Positions 49,482 through 58,185 of a stretch of 64,000 nt of DNA are shown piece by piece. The stretch's first letter is position 1, and every line of letters begins with the position of its first letter. Source of the DNA: Collinsella sp. (GTDB taxonomy: Bacteria; Actinomycetota; Coriobacteriia; Coriobacteriales; Coriobacteriaceae); contig JAUMMZ010000045.1 of NCBI GenBank assembly GCA_031296755.1, positions 62,001 through 126,000 on the forward strand, written 5' to 3'. The notes below the pieces were generated by a model. The model was not told the origin of the DNA and did no database searches. It saw nothing but the letters and a program-made list of their open reading frames with translations. The position numbers and the translations under genes were made by a program.

Positions 49482-51215
49482 CTACATCTCACCGAGCATG
49501 ATCCAGGCAGAGCTGTCCTGCGCGAGCCTGCCGTCTGCAAGCGGTGATGAGGTGAGCAGGACCCTGCCCGCCGGCAGCTCCACGGGTGCTGCACCGAAGT
49601 TCGTCACACACGCCCAGCCGTTATCGCGGCGATAGGCGATGACGCCGCCCTCAGCGCCCTCGGCACCATCCGCAAGACCGGTGCGCCCGTCAAGATCGAG
49701 CCACGCAAGATCGTTGGCGCACCCGCGCAGCTTGCGCCGCAGCCAGAGGGCGTCACGATAGAGCGCAAGCATCGATGTCGGGTCCACTTCTTCCCTATCG
49801 GCAGCATAATCGGAAAACCATGCAGGCTGCGGCAGATGGGGCGCCGCATCGGCGTCTGCCGGCGAAAACCCAAACGATCCGCCCTGCGCGGGATCGTCCG
49901 CCGCCACCCACGGCAGGGGCACGCGACAGCCGTCGCGCCCCTTCTCGCGCTTCGGTCCGTGCGTATTGGCCGCACTGGGATCTTCGAGTGCAGCCCACGG
50001 GATATCAGCCACCTCAAAAAGGCCGAGCTCCTCACCCTGATACACGTATGCCGAGCCCGGAAGCGCCAGCTCAAGCAAAAGGGCCGCCCGCGCGCGGCGC
50101 TCGCCGAGTTCACGGTCCTCGTCATAAGACGACCCGTCGCGCAAGAGCCAGTCGAGCGCAATCTGGTGGTAGCGCGTCGCCTTGATTTGCGGCAGGGCAT
50201 AGCGTGTCGCCACGCGCGGCACGTCGTGGTTGGAGAGTACCCAGGTCGAGGCGGAATCGGATTCGACGGCTGCCTTCAAGCCCTTCTCGATTGCAGTGTG
50301 CATGTCATCATAGGTCCAAGTGGCCTTGGCAAACTCAAAGTTGAATGTCTGGCCAAGCTCGCTGGGACGCGCGTAGAGATACTGGCGCTCGGGCAGCACC
50401 CACGCCTCGGCAACGGCACTGCGCGGCGGATTATAGCGGTCGAACACGCGGCGCCACTCGCGATAGATCTCGTGGACCTCATTGCGGTCCCACAGCGGAT
50501 GGGTGCCGTCGTCAACCATGTCATCGCCCTCGGCGAGATGCCACCGGTCGAGGTCATCGCGGTCGAGATCCTTGGCGAGACCCTGCGCCACATCAATGCG
50601 AAAGCCGTCGACGCCTCGATCGCTCCAAAACGCCAGGACGTCGCAAAAGAGCGCGTGAACCTCAGGGCATGACCAGTCAAAGTCCGGCTGCTCGGGCGTA
50701 AACATGTGCAGATACCACTGACCGTCCGCAACACGCGTCCATGCGGGGCCGCCAAAGTTGGCATTCCAATTGGTGGGAGGCAGCTCGCCATGCTCGCCGC
50801 GACCATCGCGGAAGATATAACGGGCGCGTTCGGGCGATCCGGGGCCGGCGGCAAGAGCGGCTTTGAACCAGGGGTGCTGGTTGGATGAATGGTTGGGCAC
50901 GATGTCGACGATGACCTTGATGCCGCGCGCGTGAGCCGCAGCGATCATGTCATCGAAGTCGTCAAGCGAGCCGAGACGTGGGTCGACATCGCAGTAGTCC
51001 GCCACATCATAGCCGCCATCGACAAGAGGCGAAGGGTAAAACGGGCTCAGCCAGATGGCCTCGATACCCAGTCGCTCAAGATAGTCCATCTGCTGGGTAA
51101 TGCCCGCGATATCGCCCAGACCCGAACCAGTCGAATCCTTAAACGAGCGCGGGTAGATCTGATAGATCGCGGCATCGGACATCCATGAGCGCGAAGAAGA
51201 CTTTTCTGTAGCCAT
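49482..51215 (-). CDS. GH13 alpha-glucosidase / oligo-1,6-glucosidase
   Basis: A 577-residue glycoside hydrolase family 13 enzyme. AAIYQIYPRSFKDSTGSGLG and IWLSPFYPSPLVDGGYDVAD open the barrel. VIVDIVPNHSS, GVDGFRIDVAQGLAKD (nucleophile Asp), SAVAEAWVL (acid/base Glu) and WVLSNHDVPR (third Asp) complete the site. The fit is to the alpha-glucosidase/oligo-1,6-glucosidase subgroup, which removes glucose from malto- or isomalto-oligosaccharides. No signal peptide is seen, so it is cytoplasmic. ATG 51215 has GGGAGA upstream; the frame continues much further through tRNA sequence but that extension is not real. It is flanked by tRNA genes and has no transporter beside it. Confidence 0.9.
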   Translation of the reverse strand: MATEKSSSRSWMSDAAIYQIYPRSFKDSTGSGLGDIAGITQQMDYLERLGIEAIWLSPFYPSPLVDGGYDVADYCDVDPRLGSLDDFDDMIAAAHARGIKVIVDIVPNHSSNQHPWFKAALAAGPGSPERARYIFRDGRGEHGELPPTNWNANFGGPAWTRVADGQWYLHMFTPEQPDFDWSCPEVHALFCDVLAFWSDRGVDGFRIDVAQGLAKDLDRDDLDRWHLAEGDDMVDDGTHPLWDRNEVHEIYREWRRVFDRYNPPRSAVAEAWVLPERQYLYARPSELGQTFNFEFAKATWTYDDMHTAIEKGLKAAVESDSASTWVLSNHDVPRVATRYALPQIKATRYHQIALDWLLRDGSSYDEDRELGERRARAALLLELALPGSAYVYQGEELGLFEVADIPWAALEDPSAANTHGPKREKGRDGCRVPLPWVAADDPAQGGSFGFSPADADAAPHLPQPAWFSDYAADREEVDPTSMLALYRDALWLRRKLRGCANDLAWLDLDGRTGLADGAEGAEGGVIAYRRDNGWACVTNFGAAPVELPAGRVLLTSSPLADGRLAQDSSAWIMLGEM

Positions 51216-51312
51216 GGGGCGTATCTCCCTTGCAACGAGGTTATGCGAGATGCCCACGATGATACGCCCAAAGCGGACATTCGCGACAAACAACGCCACA
51301 GCCACGCCCCAA

Positions 51313-51340
51313 AACGCTCGCTCCCTCTCGGGTTCGAGCC
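51313..51340 (+). repeat. 28-bp direct repeat, copy 1
   Basis: A 28-base sequence containing CGGGTTCGAGCC, identical to 51658-51685. It lies upstream of the glucosidase gene. Confidence 0.75.
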
Positions 51341-51401
51341 TCCTGGGACGAATCGACCGATTAGTGAAAAGAACGGAAGACCCACTTTCCCGGCCACGAC
51401 A

Positions 51402-51507
51402 GCGAGCGGGCTCCGGGTGCCCCAGGTTGCCGCGAAAGAGGAGGGAAGCGTACTTTATGTACGCGACCGACGATTGAGGGGCAAGATGGGGTGCCCGGGG
51501 CCCGCGC
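51402..51507. repeat. nested inverted repeat upstream of the glucosidase gene
   Basis: Imperfect arms of 28-30 bases (51402-51431 and 51480-51507) enclose a GCGTAC-TTTAT-GTACGC hairpin (51448-51464). Same architecture as the elements at 45.9-46.3 and 55.6-56.05 kb. Confidence 0.6.
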
Positions 51508-51521
51508 AGCGTCAACAAAAA

Positions 51522-51543
51522 ACGCGGTTCGTTAGAACCGCGT
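51522..51543 (-). terminator. tRNA-type terminator behind a tRNA fragment
   Basis: Nine-base arms ACGCGGTTC and GAACCGCGT around a GTTA loop; on the minus strand followed by TTTTTTG. It lies just beyond the truncated tRNA-Gly fragment. Confidence 0.75.
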
Positions 51544-51551
51544 AAGATAGT

Positions 51552-51569
51552 TGGAGCGGACAACGGGGC
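51552..51569 (-). pseudogene. truncated tRNA-Gly 3' fragment
   Basis: Eighteen bases identical to the 3' end of tRNA-Gly (acceptor strand, part of the T-arm, CCA), with the rest of the gene replaced by unrelated sequence. It still has a terminator behind it, indicating a former tRNA gene disrupted by rearrangement. Confidence 0.75.
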
Positions 51570-51698
51570 GTCCGCGTATCCGCTTCGCGGATCCGCACCG
51601 GCTTCGGCCGCCTGCCGGCGACCTCGCCAGCTCGCTACAAACGCTCCGCGTTTGCTTAACGCTCGCTCCCTCTCGGGTTCGAGCCCATGCGATGGATA
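51570..51698. other. unrelated insert between the tRNA fragment and the next terminator
   Basis: About 130 GC-rich bases with short palindromes (CCGCTTCGCGG, CCGGCTTCGGCCG), ending in the second copy of the 28-bp repeat (51658-51685). No gene. It replaces the missing part of the tRNA-Gly copy. Confidence 0.45.
51658..51685 (+). repeat. 28-bp direct repeat, copy 2
   Basis: Identical to 51313-51340. The two copies bracket a 317-base segment holding a nested inverted repeat, a terminator and a tRNA fragment. Confidence 0.75.
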
Positions 51699-51730
51699 CA
51701 AAAAAGCCCGGCTACCGTAGTAGCCGGGCT
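51699..51730 (-). terminator. terminator of the tRNA-Gly/Cys/Gly transcript
   Basis: On the minus strand AGCCCGGCTAC pairs perfectly with GTAGCCGGGCT around a 4-base loop, followed by TTTTT, 9 bases after the second tRNA-Gly. Confidence 0.85.
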
Positions 51731-51738
51731 GTTGCGTT

Positions 51739-51814
51739 TGGAGCGGACAACGGGGCTCGAACCCGCGACCCCAACCTTGGCAAGGTTGTGCTCTACCAAC
51801 TGAGCCATGTCCGC
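51739..51814 (-). tRNA. tRNA-Gly (GCC), copy 2
   Basis: Same 76-base sequence as copy 1, with anticodon loop TTGCCAA and encoded CCA. It is the last gene of a Gly-Cys-Gly transcript ending at a strong terminator. Confidence 0.94.
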
Positions 51815-51856
51815 ATATGTAAAACAAAACGGGCGCCGGAGCGCCCGGATGTTGCC

Positions 51857-51930
51857 TGGAGGCGAAGCCCGGATTCGAACCGGGGGTAAAGGCTTTGCAG
51901 GCCTCTGCCTTACCACTTGGCCACTTCGCC
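51857..51930 (-). tRNA. tRNA-Cys (GCA)
   Basis: On the minus strand GGCGAAGTGGCCAAG opens a cloverleaf with anticodon loop CTGCAAA (GCA), T-arm GGTTCGAATCC and encoded CCA. Between the two Gly copies. Confidence 0.94.
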
Positions 51931-51964
51931 GAAAAAGGACCGCCTAAACGGTCCGGAAATGCAA

Positions 51965-52040
51965 TGGAGCGGACAACGGGGCTCGAACCCGCGACCCCAA
52001 CCTTGGCAAGGTTGTGCTCTACCAACTGAGCCATGTCCGC
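51965..52040 (-). tRNA. tRNA-Gly (GCC), copy 3
   Basis: Same 76-base sequence as copies 1 and 2; first gene of the Gly-Cys-Gly transcript, 12 bases after its -10 element. Confidence 0.94.
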
Positions 52041-52052
52041 TTGCGGGTTATT

Positions 52053-52081
52053 AATTTACGCGAGTTGTCCAAAAGACGCAA
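52053..52081 (-). promoter_or_regulatory. promoter of the tRNA-Gly/Cys/Gly cluster
   Basis: On the minus strand TTGCGT and TAAATT are spaced by 17 bases and preceded by AAAAAAGTACTTGC, overlapping the -35. Confidence 0.65.
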
Positions 52082-52145
52082 GTACTTTTTTCAAAAAACT
52101 TGTCTGCCGCATGTTCTTAATAGCCAAACGCGCTAAAGCGATTGG

Positions 52146-52892
52146 CTAGGCACACGATTCCAGCGCTCCGCTAAACAGCTTCACCATCTGCACGCGCGTG
52201 CCGGCGCCGTCCGTACGACGAGCAACCTCCACGTTATCGACGAGCATACGCATAAGCTTGATACCACGGCCGCGTTCCTCAGATGCAACCGGCTCGCTCG
52301 TTTCATCGATAGAATAGCCGGCACCTCGATCAAGCACCTCAACCACAACGCGATCGCCATAGGCCTGAACCGTCAGGACGCACCCGATACCGCCCGCATG
52401 GTCATAGGCATTACCCAGCGCCTCCCCCGACGCCAATGCGACATCGTAGCGCTCGTCACGGCGCAACGGAAGCGATTCAAGGAGTTCGGCGATGCGATGT
52501 CGGTAGTATGGAAGATTCTCGATACCCTGACGGACCTCGACGCTCTTACTCCAGCGAGGCAGCTCCCCCACCGGAATGGCGGGAATAGACTCCCGTGCCG
52601 GCCCCGCGACATGAAGGATATCGACAAGACGAGCAATCTCCAAAAAGCGAACAACTTCACCTGATGCATTGACGAGCGAAAGCAGGCCTTCTCGCCTCAT
52701 GAGCTCACGAGCGCGCGTAAGCAGGAATGCCAAGCCCGTCGAATCGATAAAGCTAACAGCCTGACAGTTGATGACAACACGACGCACGCCGCGGCCAATC
52801 AAAGCATCCAACCGCCGACGCAGCGCAGGCACCGTGGCGATGTCGATATCGCCTGGTGGCGTCAAAACCGCTATGTCATTCCACTCATTCAT
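52146..52892 (-). CDS. fused STAS anti-anti-sigma and RsbW-like kinase protein
   Basis: A 248-residue protein. Residues 1-95 are a STAS domain with VSFIDSTGLAFLL (Ser51 in the DSTG phosphorylation site). Residues about 110-240 are a GHKL ATPase of the RsbW/SpoIIAB type: EALGNAYDHA (N-box, 157-166), LDRGAGYS (G1) and EERGRGIKLMR (G2). RsbV- and RsbW-type functions are usually separate proteins that switch partners on sigma-factor control; here they share one chain. ATG 52892 was chosen; the site upstream is poor and a TTG 18 bases earlier is possible. The adjacent PP2C phosphatase is the natural partner. Confidence 0.85.
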   Translation of the reverse strand: MNEWNDIAVLTPPGDIDIATVPALRRRLDALIGRGVRRVVINCQAVSFIDSTGLAFLLTRARELMRREGLLSLVNASGEVVRFLEIARLVDILHVAGPARESIPAIPVGELPRWSKSVEVRQGIENLPYYRHRIAELLESLPLRRDERYDVALASGEALGNAYDHAGGIGCVLTVQAYGDRVVVEVLDRGAGYSIDETSEPVASEERGRGIKLMRMLVDNVEVARRTDGAGTRVQMVKLFSGALESCA

Positions 52893-52970
52893 ACGACCAT
52901 GGTTCCCCAAAAAAGCCCACTCGATGCATTCGTTTCCCCAACCGTGCGGATTCAGCCCGTTCAGCGCCGT

Positions 52971-55316
52971 CTATGAACGACCCCGTAAAAACTCAAGGGA
53001 CACCAATGCAATGTCATCGTCCAGCGCCGATTCGGTAAATCGGTCAAGCTCGCCCAAGACCTTGCCGCAAATGCCCGACACGCCCTCCCCCGAAACAGAA
53101 AGCAGAAGATCGCGCAAGCGCTGCTCGCCAAAGAACGCTCCGGTGCGGTCGCGGGCCTCAATCGTTCCATCCGTATACATGAAGAGCATGTCGCCGGGGG
53201 CGAACGTAAACACGCCTGTCTCGTACACCATACTCTCAAAGGCACCGATTACACCCGATTGGCATCCAAGTAGCTCGACCTCTCCCCCACGAGCCTCGCC
53301 GCCACCCAGTGGCATCGACTCTGGCCTGATGACCATGGTCGGAGGATGGCCCGCCGAACAATACGTTGCGCGTCCGGCTTTCAGGTCAATCTTGGCGATA
53401 AAGGCTGTCACGAACGTCTCGACCCTCGAAAAGCCCATGAGCATACTGTTAAGGGAGCGTGCCATGCGGGCCGGTCCAGCGCCCTCCCACGCATATGCCG
53501 TCAGGGCCGTCTTGACGAGCGCGGACATCGATGCGGCCTCAATGCCTTTGCCAGACACATCACCCAGAATCATGACGGCGCAGTCGTCGGGAAGACGGAT
53601 GAGCGTATAGAAATCGCCGCCGACCAACGCCGAGTTCGTGGCCGACAGGTACACCGAATCGGTTGCGATACCCGGAACATCCCCCAGGGAATTTCTCATG
53701 CCGATCTGAAGGGTCTGAGCGATATGACGCTCCTCGCGCTTTTGAGATTCACCTTCGTAGATCAGTTCAAAGTCATGCGCCAAGTGCACCAAGTAGTCAT
53801 ATTCAAGGTCATCAATCGGCTCTTGGCTGCTATCACGAAGCAGTAGCGCGCGCGTCGTCGGGCTCTTCGCAACAGAAGCAGGAACAATTGCGTCGTTACT
53901 GTGCTTGCCATCACCCTTAGAGCGTGGTCGCCCCGCCTCGATGCCGGAGTCGACGTAGAGACCTTGACAAGGCAGACCATGCGCCCTAAGCCAGCCTCCC
54001 ATAGGCATCGATTCGTCAACGCGAGTTATACGGACGTGTTTAAGGTCCTCGGCACTCGTACCGCCCAAAACAGATGCCTCAAAGCCATCAGGGCCAGCCC
54101 CCAGACGTGCCGCTGGCGCCGTCGTGGAAAAGAAAAGCTTCTCGGGATCGTCCGGCAAAGCAACGCGACTGCCGCCTTCAAAATCTATGACGTAGGAATC
54201 CAGACTGGCGTCATACTCAACAGGGCAAAAATGGCAGTTGAGCATATTGCAGATCTCGGACGATACCGCCTGGGTAGCCGCGACGGAATCGTCTAGAAAG
54301 GTAAACAACTCATCACGTAAGACATTGAGCGAGCGGCCAAGCTCGGCCGTGCGACGAGAGCGAAGACTCGATGCCATGCCGACCAGTTGGATAGACAGGT
54401 AATCGCAAATGACCTCGAGCACATTAACGTCATAGGCAAGCGGTGCCTGAGGGCGTTTCCAACCAACTTCCAGCACGCCAAGGATCTGCGTACCGTAAAA
54501 AACGGGAAGACAGATCTCGCTGCGGTACGGAGGCATATCCTGCATACGCAACAGGTGCTTAGAACGATTGTCCAGGTCCATAAACATACCGGAGGCGGCC
54601 TTATCACCCTTAAGGTCCTGTTGAATCGACAAGCGACAGGCACGCGACTCACGAAGAACATACGTCGGAATGCCAGCGCCATACGGCAAAAACTCAGGCA
54701 GGTAGCTGTCGTACAGCTCCTTGGAAACACCGCGAAGTTTAAAACCGCCGCTCTCAGAAAAATAGATAGCAGCACCCGAAGCATCGAGCGTTCCTACAAG
54801 CTGGTTCAAAACGGTATCAAGTAGGCTGGGCAGCTCATCGGAGCCCACGGTACTCATAATGACCGAGAGCGTGCCAGAGAGGCGCTTGTTAGCCACTCTA
54901 AGCTCCGAAAGAGCACGCTTGAGCTGACGGTCGTGCGAATACTGTTCTTCGATGCTATGGAGCGCCACCAGGACACGTGGCGCGCGGCGCCCAAAGATGC
55001 GTGGAGGCGTTACGGAGCCCGCACGAACCAAGACGGGGATAAAGGAGCCGTCACTCAGCTTGAGCATCAGTTCGTTCTCGGAGCCATCAGTTTCAAATGG
55101 CAGACGATGTTCCGTCGCACGTTCAAAAGCGGACGAGTACAGGACGTCTTTAACATCTCCACCGATGACGTCGGCGCGTTCCTCGCACATCAAACCAAGT
55201 AAGCGATTATTCACATGCAGAATGGTTCCGTCGAGCTCGCAGATGATGACAGCATCGCTCGTGATCTCGACTAGTTGGGCAACGTCTGCCCACTCGTTGC
55301 GTTCAAGCGTTTCCAT
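52971..55316 (-). CDS. PAS-GAF-PP2C (SpoIIE/RsbU-type) serine phosphatase
   Basis: A 781-residue protein. Residues about 10-110 are a PAS domain (ITSDAVIICELDGTILHVNN). Residues about 150-310 are a GAF domain. A second sensor-like region (about 320-540) has no clear family. Residues about 560-775 are a PP2C/SpoIIE phosphatase (LVGGDFYTLIRL, LGDVSGKGIEA, CSAGHPPTMV, FMYTDGTIEARD, DDDIALVSLE), with the metal aspartates present. It should dephosphorylate STAS-domain serine phosphates, and its neighbour at 52.1-52.9 kb carries exactly such a domain. There is no membrane segment; it senses a cytoplasmic signal, unknown. ATG 55316 has GGTGGGG upstream. Confidence 0.88.
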   Translation of the reverse strand: METLERNEWADVAQLVEITSDAVIICELDGTILHVNNRLLGLMCEERADVIGGDVKDVLYSSAFERATEHRLPFETDGSENELMLKLSDGSFIPVLVRAGSVTPPRIFGRRAPRVLVALHSIEEQYSHDRQLKRALSELRVANKRLSGTLSVIMSTVGSDELPSLLDTVLNQLVGTLDASGAAIYFSESGGFKLRGVSKELYDSYLPEFLPYGAGIPTYVLRESRACRLSIQQDLKGDKAASGMFMDLDNRSKHLLRMQDMPPYRSEICLPVFYGTQILGVLEVGWKRPQAPLAYDVNVLEVICDYLSIQLVGMASSLRSRRTAELGRSLNVLRDELFTFLDDSVAATQAVSSEICNMLNCHFCPVEYDASLDSYVIDFEGGSRVALPDDPEKLFFSTTAPAARLGAGPDGFEASVLGGTSAEDLKHVRITRVDESMPMGGWLRAHGLPCQGLYVDSGIEAGRPRSKGDGKHSNDAIVPASVAKSPTTRALLLRDSSQEPIDDLEYDYLVHLAHDFELIYEGESQKREERHIAQTLQIGMRNSLGDVPGIATDSVYLSATNSALVGGDFYTLIRLPDDCAVMILGDVSGKGIEAASMSALVKTALTAYAWEGAGPARMARSLNSMLMGFSRVETFVTAFIAKIDLKAGRATYCSAGHPPTMVIRPESMPLGGGEARGGEVELLGCQSGVIGAFESMVYETGVFTFAPGDMLFMYTDGTIEARDRTGAFFGEQRLRDLLLSVSGEGVSGICGKVLGELDRFTESALDDDIALVSLEFLRGRS

Positions 55317-55375
55317 CGTGGACCCCACCGTCTATCGGTAACAAAAAAGCCTCCGAAGAGGCTTCTCAAATGCGA

Positions 55376-55465
55376 TGGTGTCGGAGGCGGGACTTGAACC
55401 CGCATGACCAAAAAGCGGTCACTAGCACCTCAAGCTAGCGCGTCTGCCAATTCCGCCACTCCGAC
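55376..55465 (-). tRNA. tRNA-Leu (GAG)
   Basis: On the minus strand a 90-base class II tRNA begins GTCGGAGTGGCGGAA, has anticodon loop TTGAGGT (GAG), a long variable arm and encoded CCA. Its promoter lies about 60 bases upstream. Confidence 0.93.
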
Positions 55466-55523
55466 ATGCTATGTTGTTGATTCACGGTTCGTTTTGTCGG
55501 ACCCGCGCGTTCAACGAGGAAGA

Positions 55524-55552
55524 TAATAACCTATGATTCGAGAACTGTGCAA
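55524..55552 (-). promoter_or_regulatory. promoter of tRNA-Leu
   Basis: On the minus strand TTGCAC and TTATTA are spaced by 17 bases, with AAAAAAGTGCTTGC overlapping the -35 as in the other tRNA promoters. Confidence 0.65.
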
Positions 55553-55609
55553 GCACTTTTTTCAAAAAAGTTTACGAATTTGTAAATGCGCAGGTAGATC
55601 CGTGTGTCC

Positions 55610-55734
55610 GGCCCCGAATCGGTGTTGCCTCCCGGCGCATCCTCGGGCATGAGCGATATTTTGCTGCGCACTTCGTGCTGCAAAATATCGCTCACCCTGC
55701 GGAATGCGCCGGGAGGCAACACCGATTCGGGGCC
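55610..55734. repeat. nested inverted repeat, 31-bp perfect arms
   Basis: Arms 55610-55640 and 55704-55734 are perfectly complementary over 31 bases. Inside is a further hairpin (55651-55664 with 55680-55693, 14 bp perfect). No T-tract follows in either direction. Confidence 0.85.
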
Positions 55735-55795
55735 TACGTTCACGTACTCCAGACACCGTTCTCAAACATGTTCTGGGGGCTGATGCAAATTTGGT

Positions 55796-55850
55796 GGCTC
55801 GACTTTGTCGAGCCCTTATATGGGGAGGCCGGAGCCAACGCTCCGGCCTC
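55796..55850. repeat. two simple hairpins between the nested repeats
   Basis: GGCTCGA with TCGAGCC (55796-55814) and GAGGCCGGAGC with its complement around CAAC (55825-55850, 11 bp perfect). They lie between two large nested inverted repeats. Confidence 0.7.
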
Positions 55851-55915
55851 ACTATCTTTCCAATTAGATTAAGTGAGCGATCAAGGAATCGCACCCCCCC
55901 TGCAGCGGTAACACA

Positions 55916-56049
55916 GGGCCCGTGCTGGACTTAGTTTTCAGAACATTCCGCACTGACCAGGAAACCCCCTTATCCGCAGCTCCGAAGGAGCAGGATAAGG
56001 GGGTTTCCATGGTCGAGGACGTTCTGAAAACTAAGTCCAGCACGGGCCC
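55916..56049. repeat. nested inverted repeat, 29-bp perfect arms, after the opp operon
   Basis: Arms 55916-55944 and 56021-56049 are perfectly complementary over 29 bases. A second hairpin (55960-55975 with 55993-56008, 16 bp) sits inside, with a third small one (GCTCC/GGAGC) at its apex. It starts 15 bases after the last opp gene. Confidence 0.85.
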
Positions 56050-56063
56050 GGACAGACAACCGA

Positions 56064-57091
<1,028 letters not shown>

Positions 57092-57092
<1 letters not shown>

Positions 57093-58183
57093 TACGCCTC
57101 GCCTCCCTTCTTGGAATCCTTGCGCGTACGGGACGTCTCAGGAGCGTTCTTGAGGAACTCGGGGTCACCGGAGTAGTGGCACGCAGAGTAATGACCAGAC
57201 TCGGTGACAACGCGCTCGGGGCGCTGCTTGCGGCACTTGTCCGTCGCATAGGGACAACGAGGCGAGAACACGCAGCCCTCAGGCAGGTTCATGAGCGAAG
57301 GCGGGTTGCCGTGAATCGGCGTAAGCGGCTTCTTCTCTTCGATGGCCTGCTCCGGGATGGAGCGGATAAGGCCCCAGGTGTAGGGGTGGCGACTCTCGTA
57401 GAAGATTTCCTCAGCAGTACCGAACTCGACGGGACGGCCGGCGTACATAACCATGATCTTATCGGCCATATCGGCAACGACGCCCAGGTCATGGGTAATC
57501 ATGATGATGGCGTTGCCGTTCTTCTCCTGCATTTCCTGCATGAGCTCGATAATCTGAGCCTGAATGGTAACGTCCAGAGCCGTCGTGGGCTCGTCGGCAA
57601 TCAGGATATCGGGATCGCAGGCAAGAGCCATAGCGATCATGACACGCTGACGCATACCGCCGGAGAACTGGTGCGGATACTCATTGACGCGCTTCTCGGG
57701 CTCGGGGATACCCACGAGGTCCAAAAGCTCGGTAGCGCGCTTGAGCGCCTCCTGCTTGGAGTAGCCACGGTGCAGACGAAGGCCCTCGCCCACCTGCTTG
57801 CCGATCTTATAGACCGGGTTCAAGGAGGTCATGGGATCCTGGAAGATCATCGCGATATCGTTGCCGCGAATGTGCTGCATCTCTTCCTCGGTCATTTCGA
57901 GGATGGAGCGGCCGCGATAGCGAACGTCACCGCCCTCGATCTTTCCCGGAGGCATCGAGATGAGGCCCATGATGGTCATGGCGGTCACGGACTTACCGGA
58001 GCCGGACTCACCGACGACGCCCAGGGTCTCGCCGCGATCGAGCGTGTAGGAGACACCGTCGACAGCGCGAACAACGCCATCCTCGGTGTGGAAATACATC
58101 TTAAGGTCATCGACCTCGAGCAGATGCTGGCCCTCAGGAACCGGCTGGTCCTTCAGGTCCACATAGTTCTTGTTCTTCTTCAT
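57092..58183 (-). CDS. oppD: oligopeptide ABC transporter ATP-binding protein (OppD-like)
   Basis: A 363-residue ABC ATPase: Walker A GVVGESGSGKSVTAM, Q-loop MIFQDPMTSLNPVY, signature FSGGMRQRVMIAMAL, Walker B ILIADEPTTALD and H-loop IMITHDLGVVADMAD. The C-terminus holds CVFSPRCPYATDKCRKQ and a final SACHYSGDPE, the Opp/Dpp cysteine extension. The start is ATG 58183, 2 bases after oppC ends. Partner of OppF in the peptide importer. Confidence 0.9.
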
Positions 58184-58185
58184 CC

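Noticed and set aside
51551..51889. Plus-strand open frame through the tRNA cluster
   Set aside because: It is made of reverse-complement tRNA and terminator sequence.
49482..52034. Very long open frame extending the glucosidase through three tRNA genes
   Set aside because: The extra N-terminal part is translated tRNA and terminator sequence; the real start is ATG 51215 with a ribosome-binding site.
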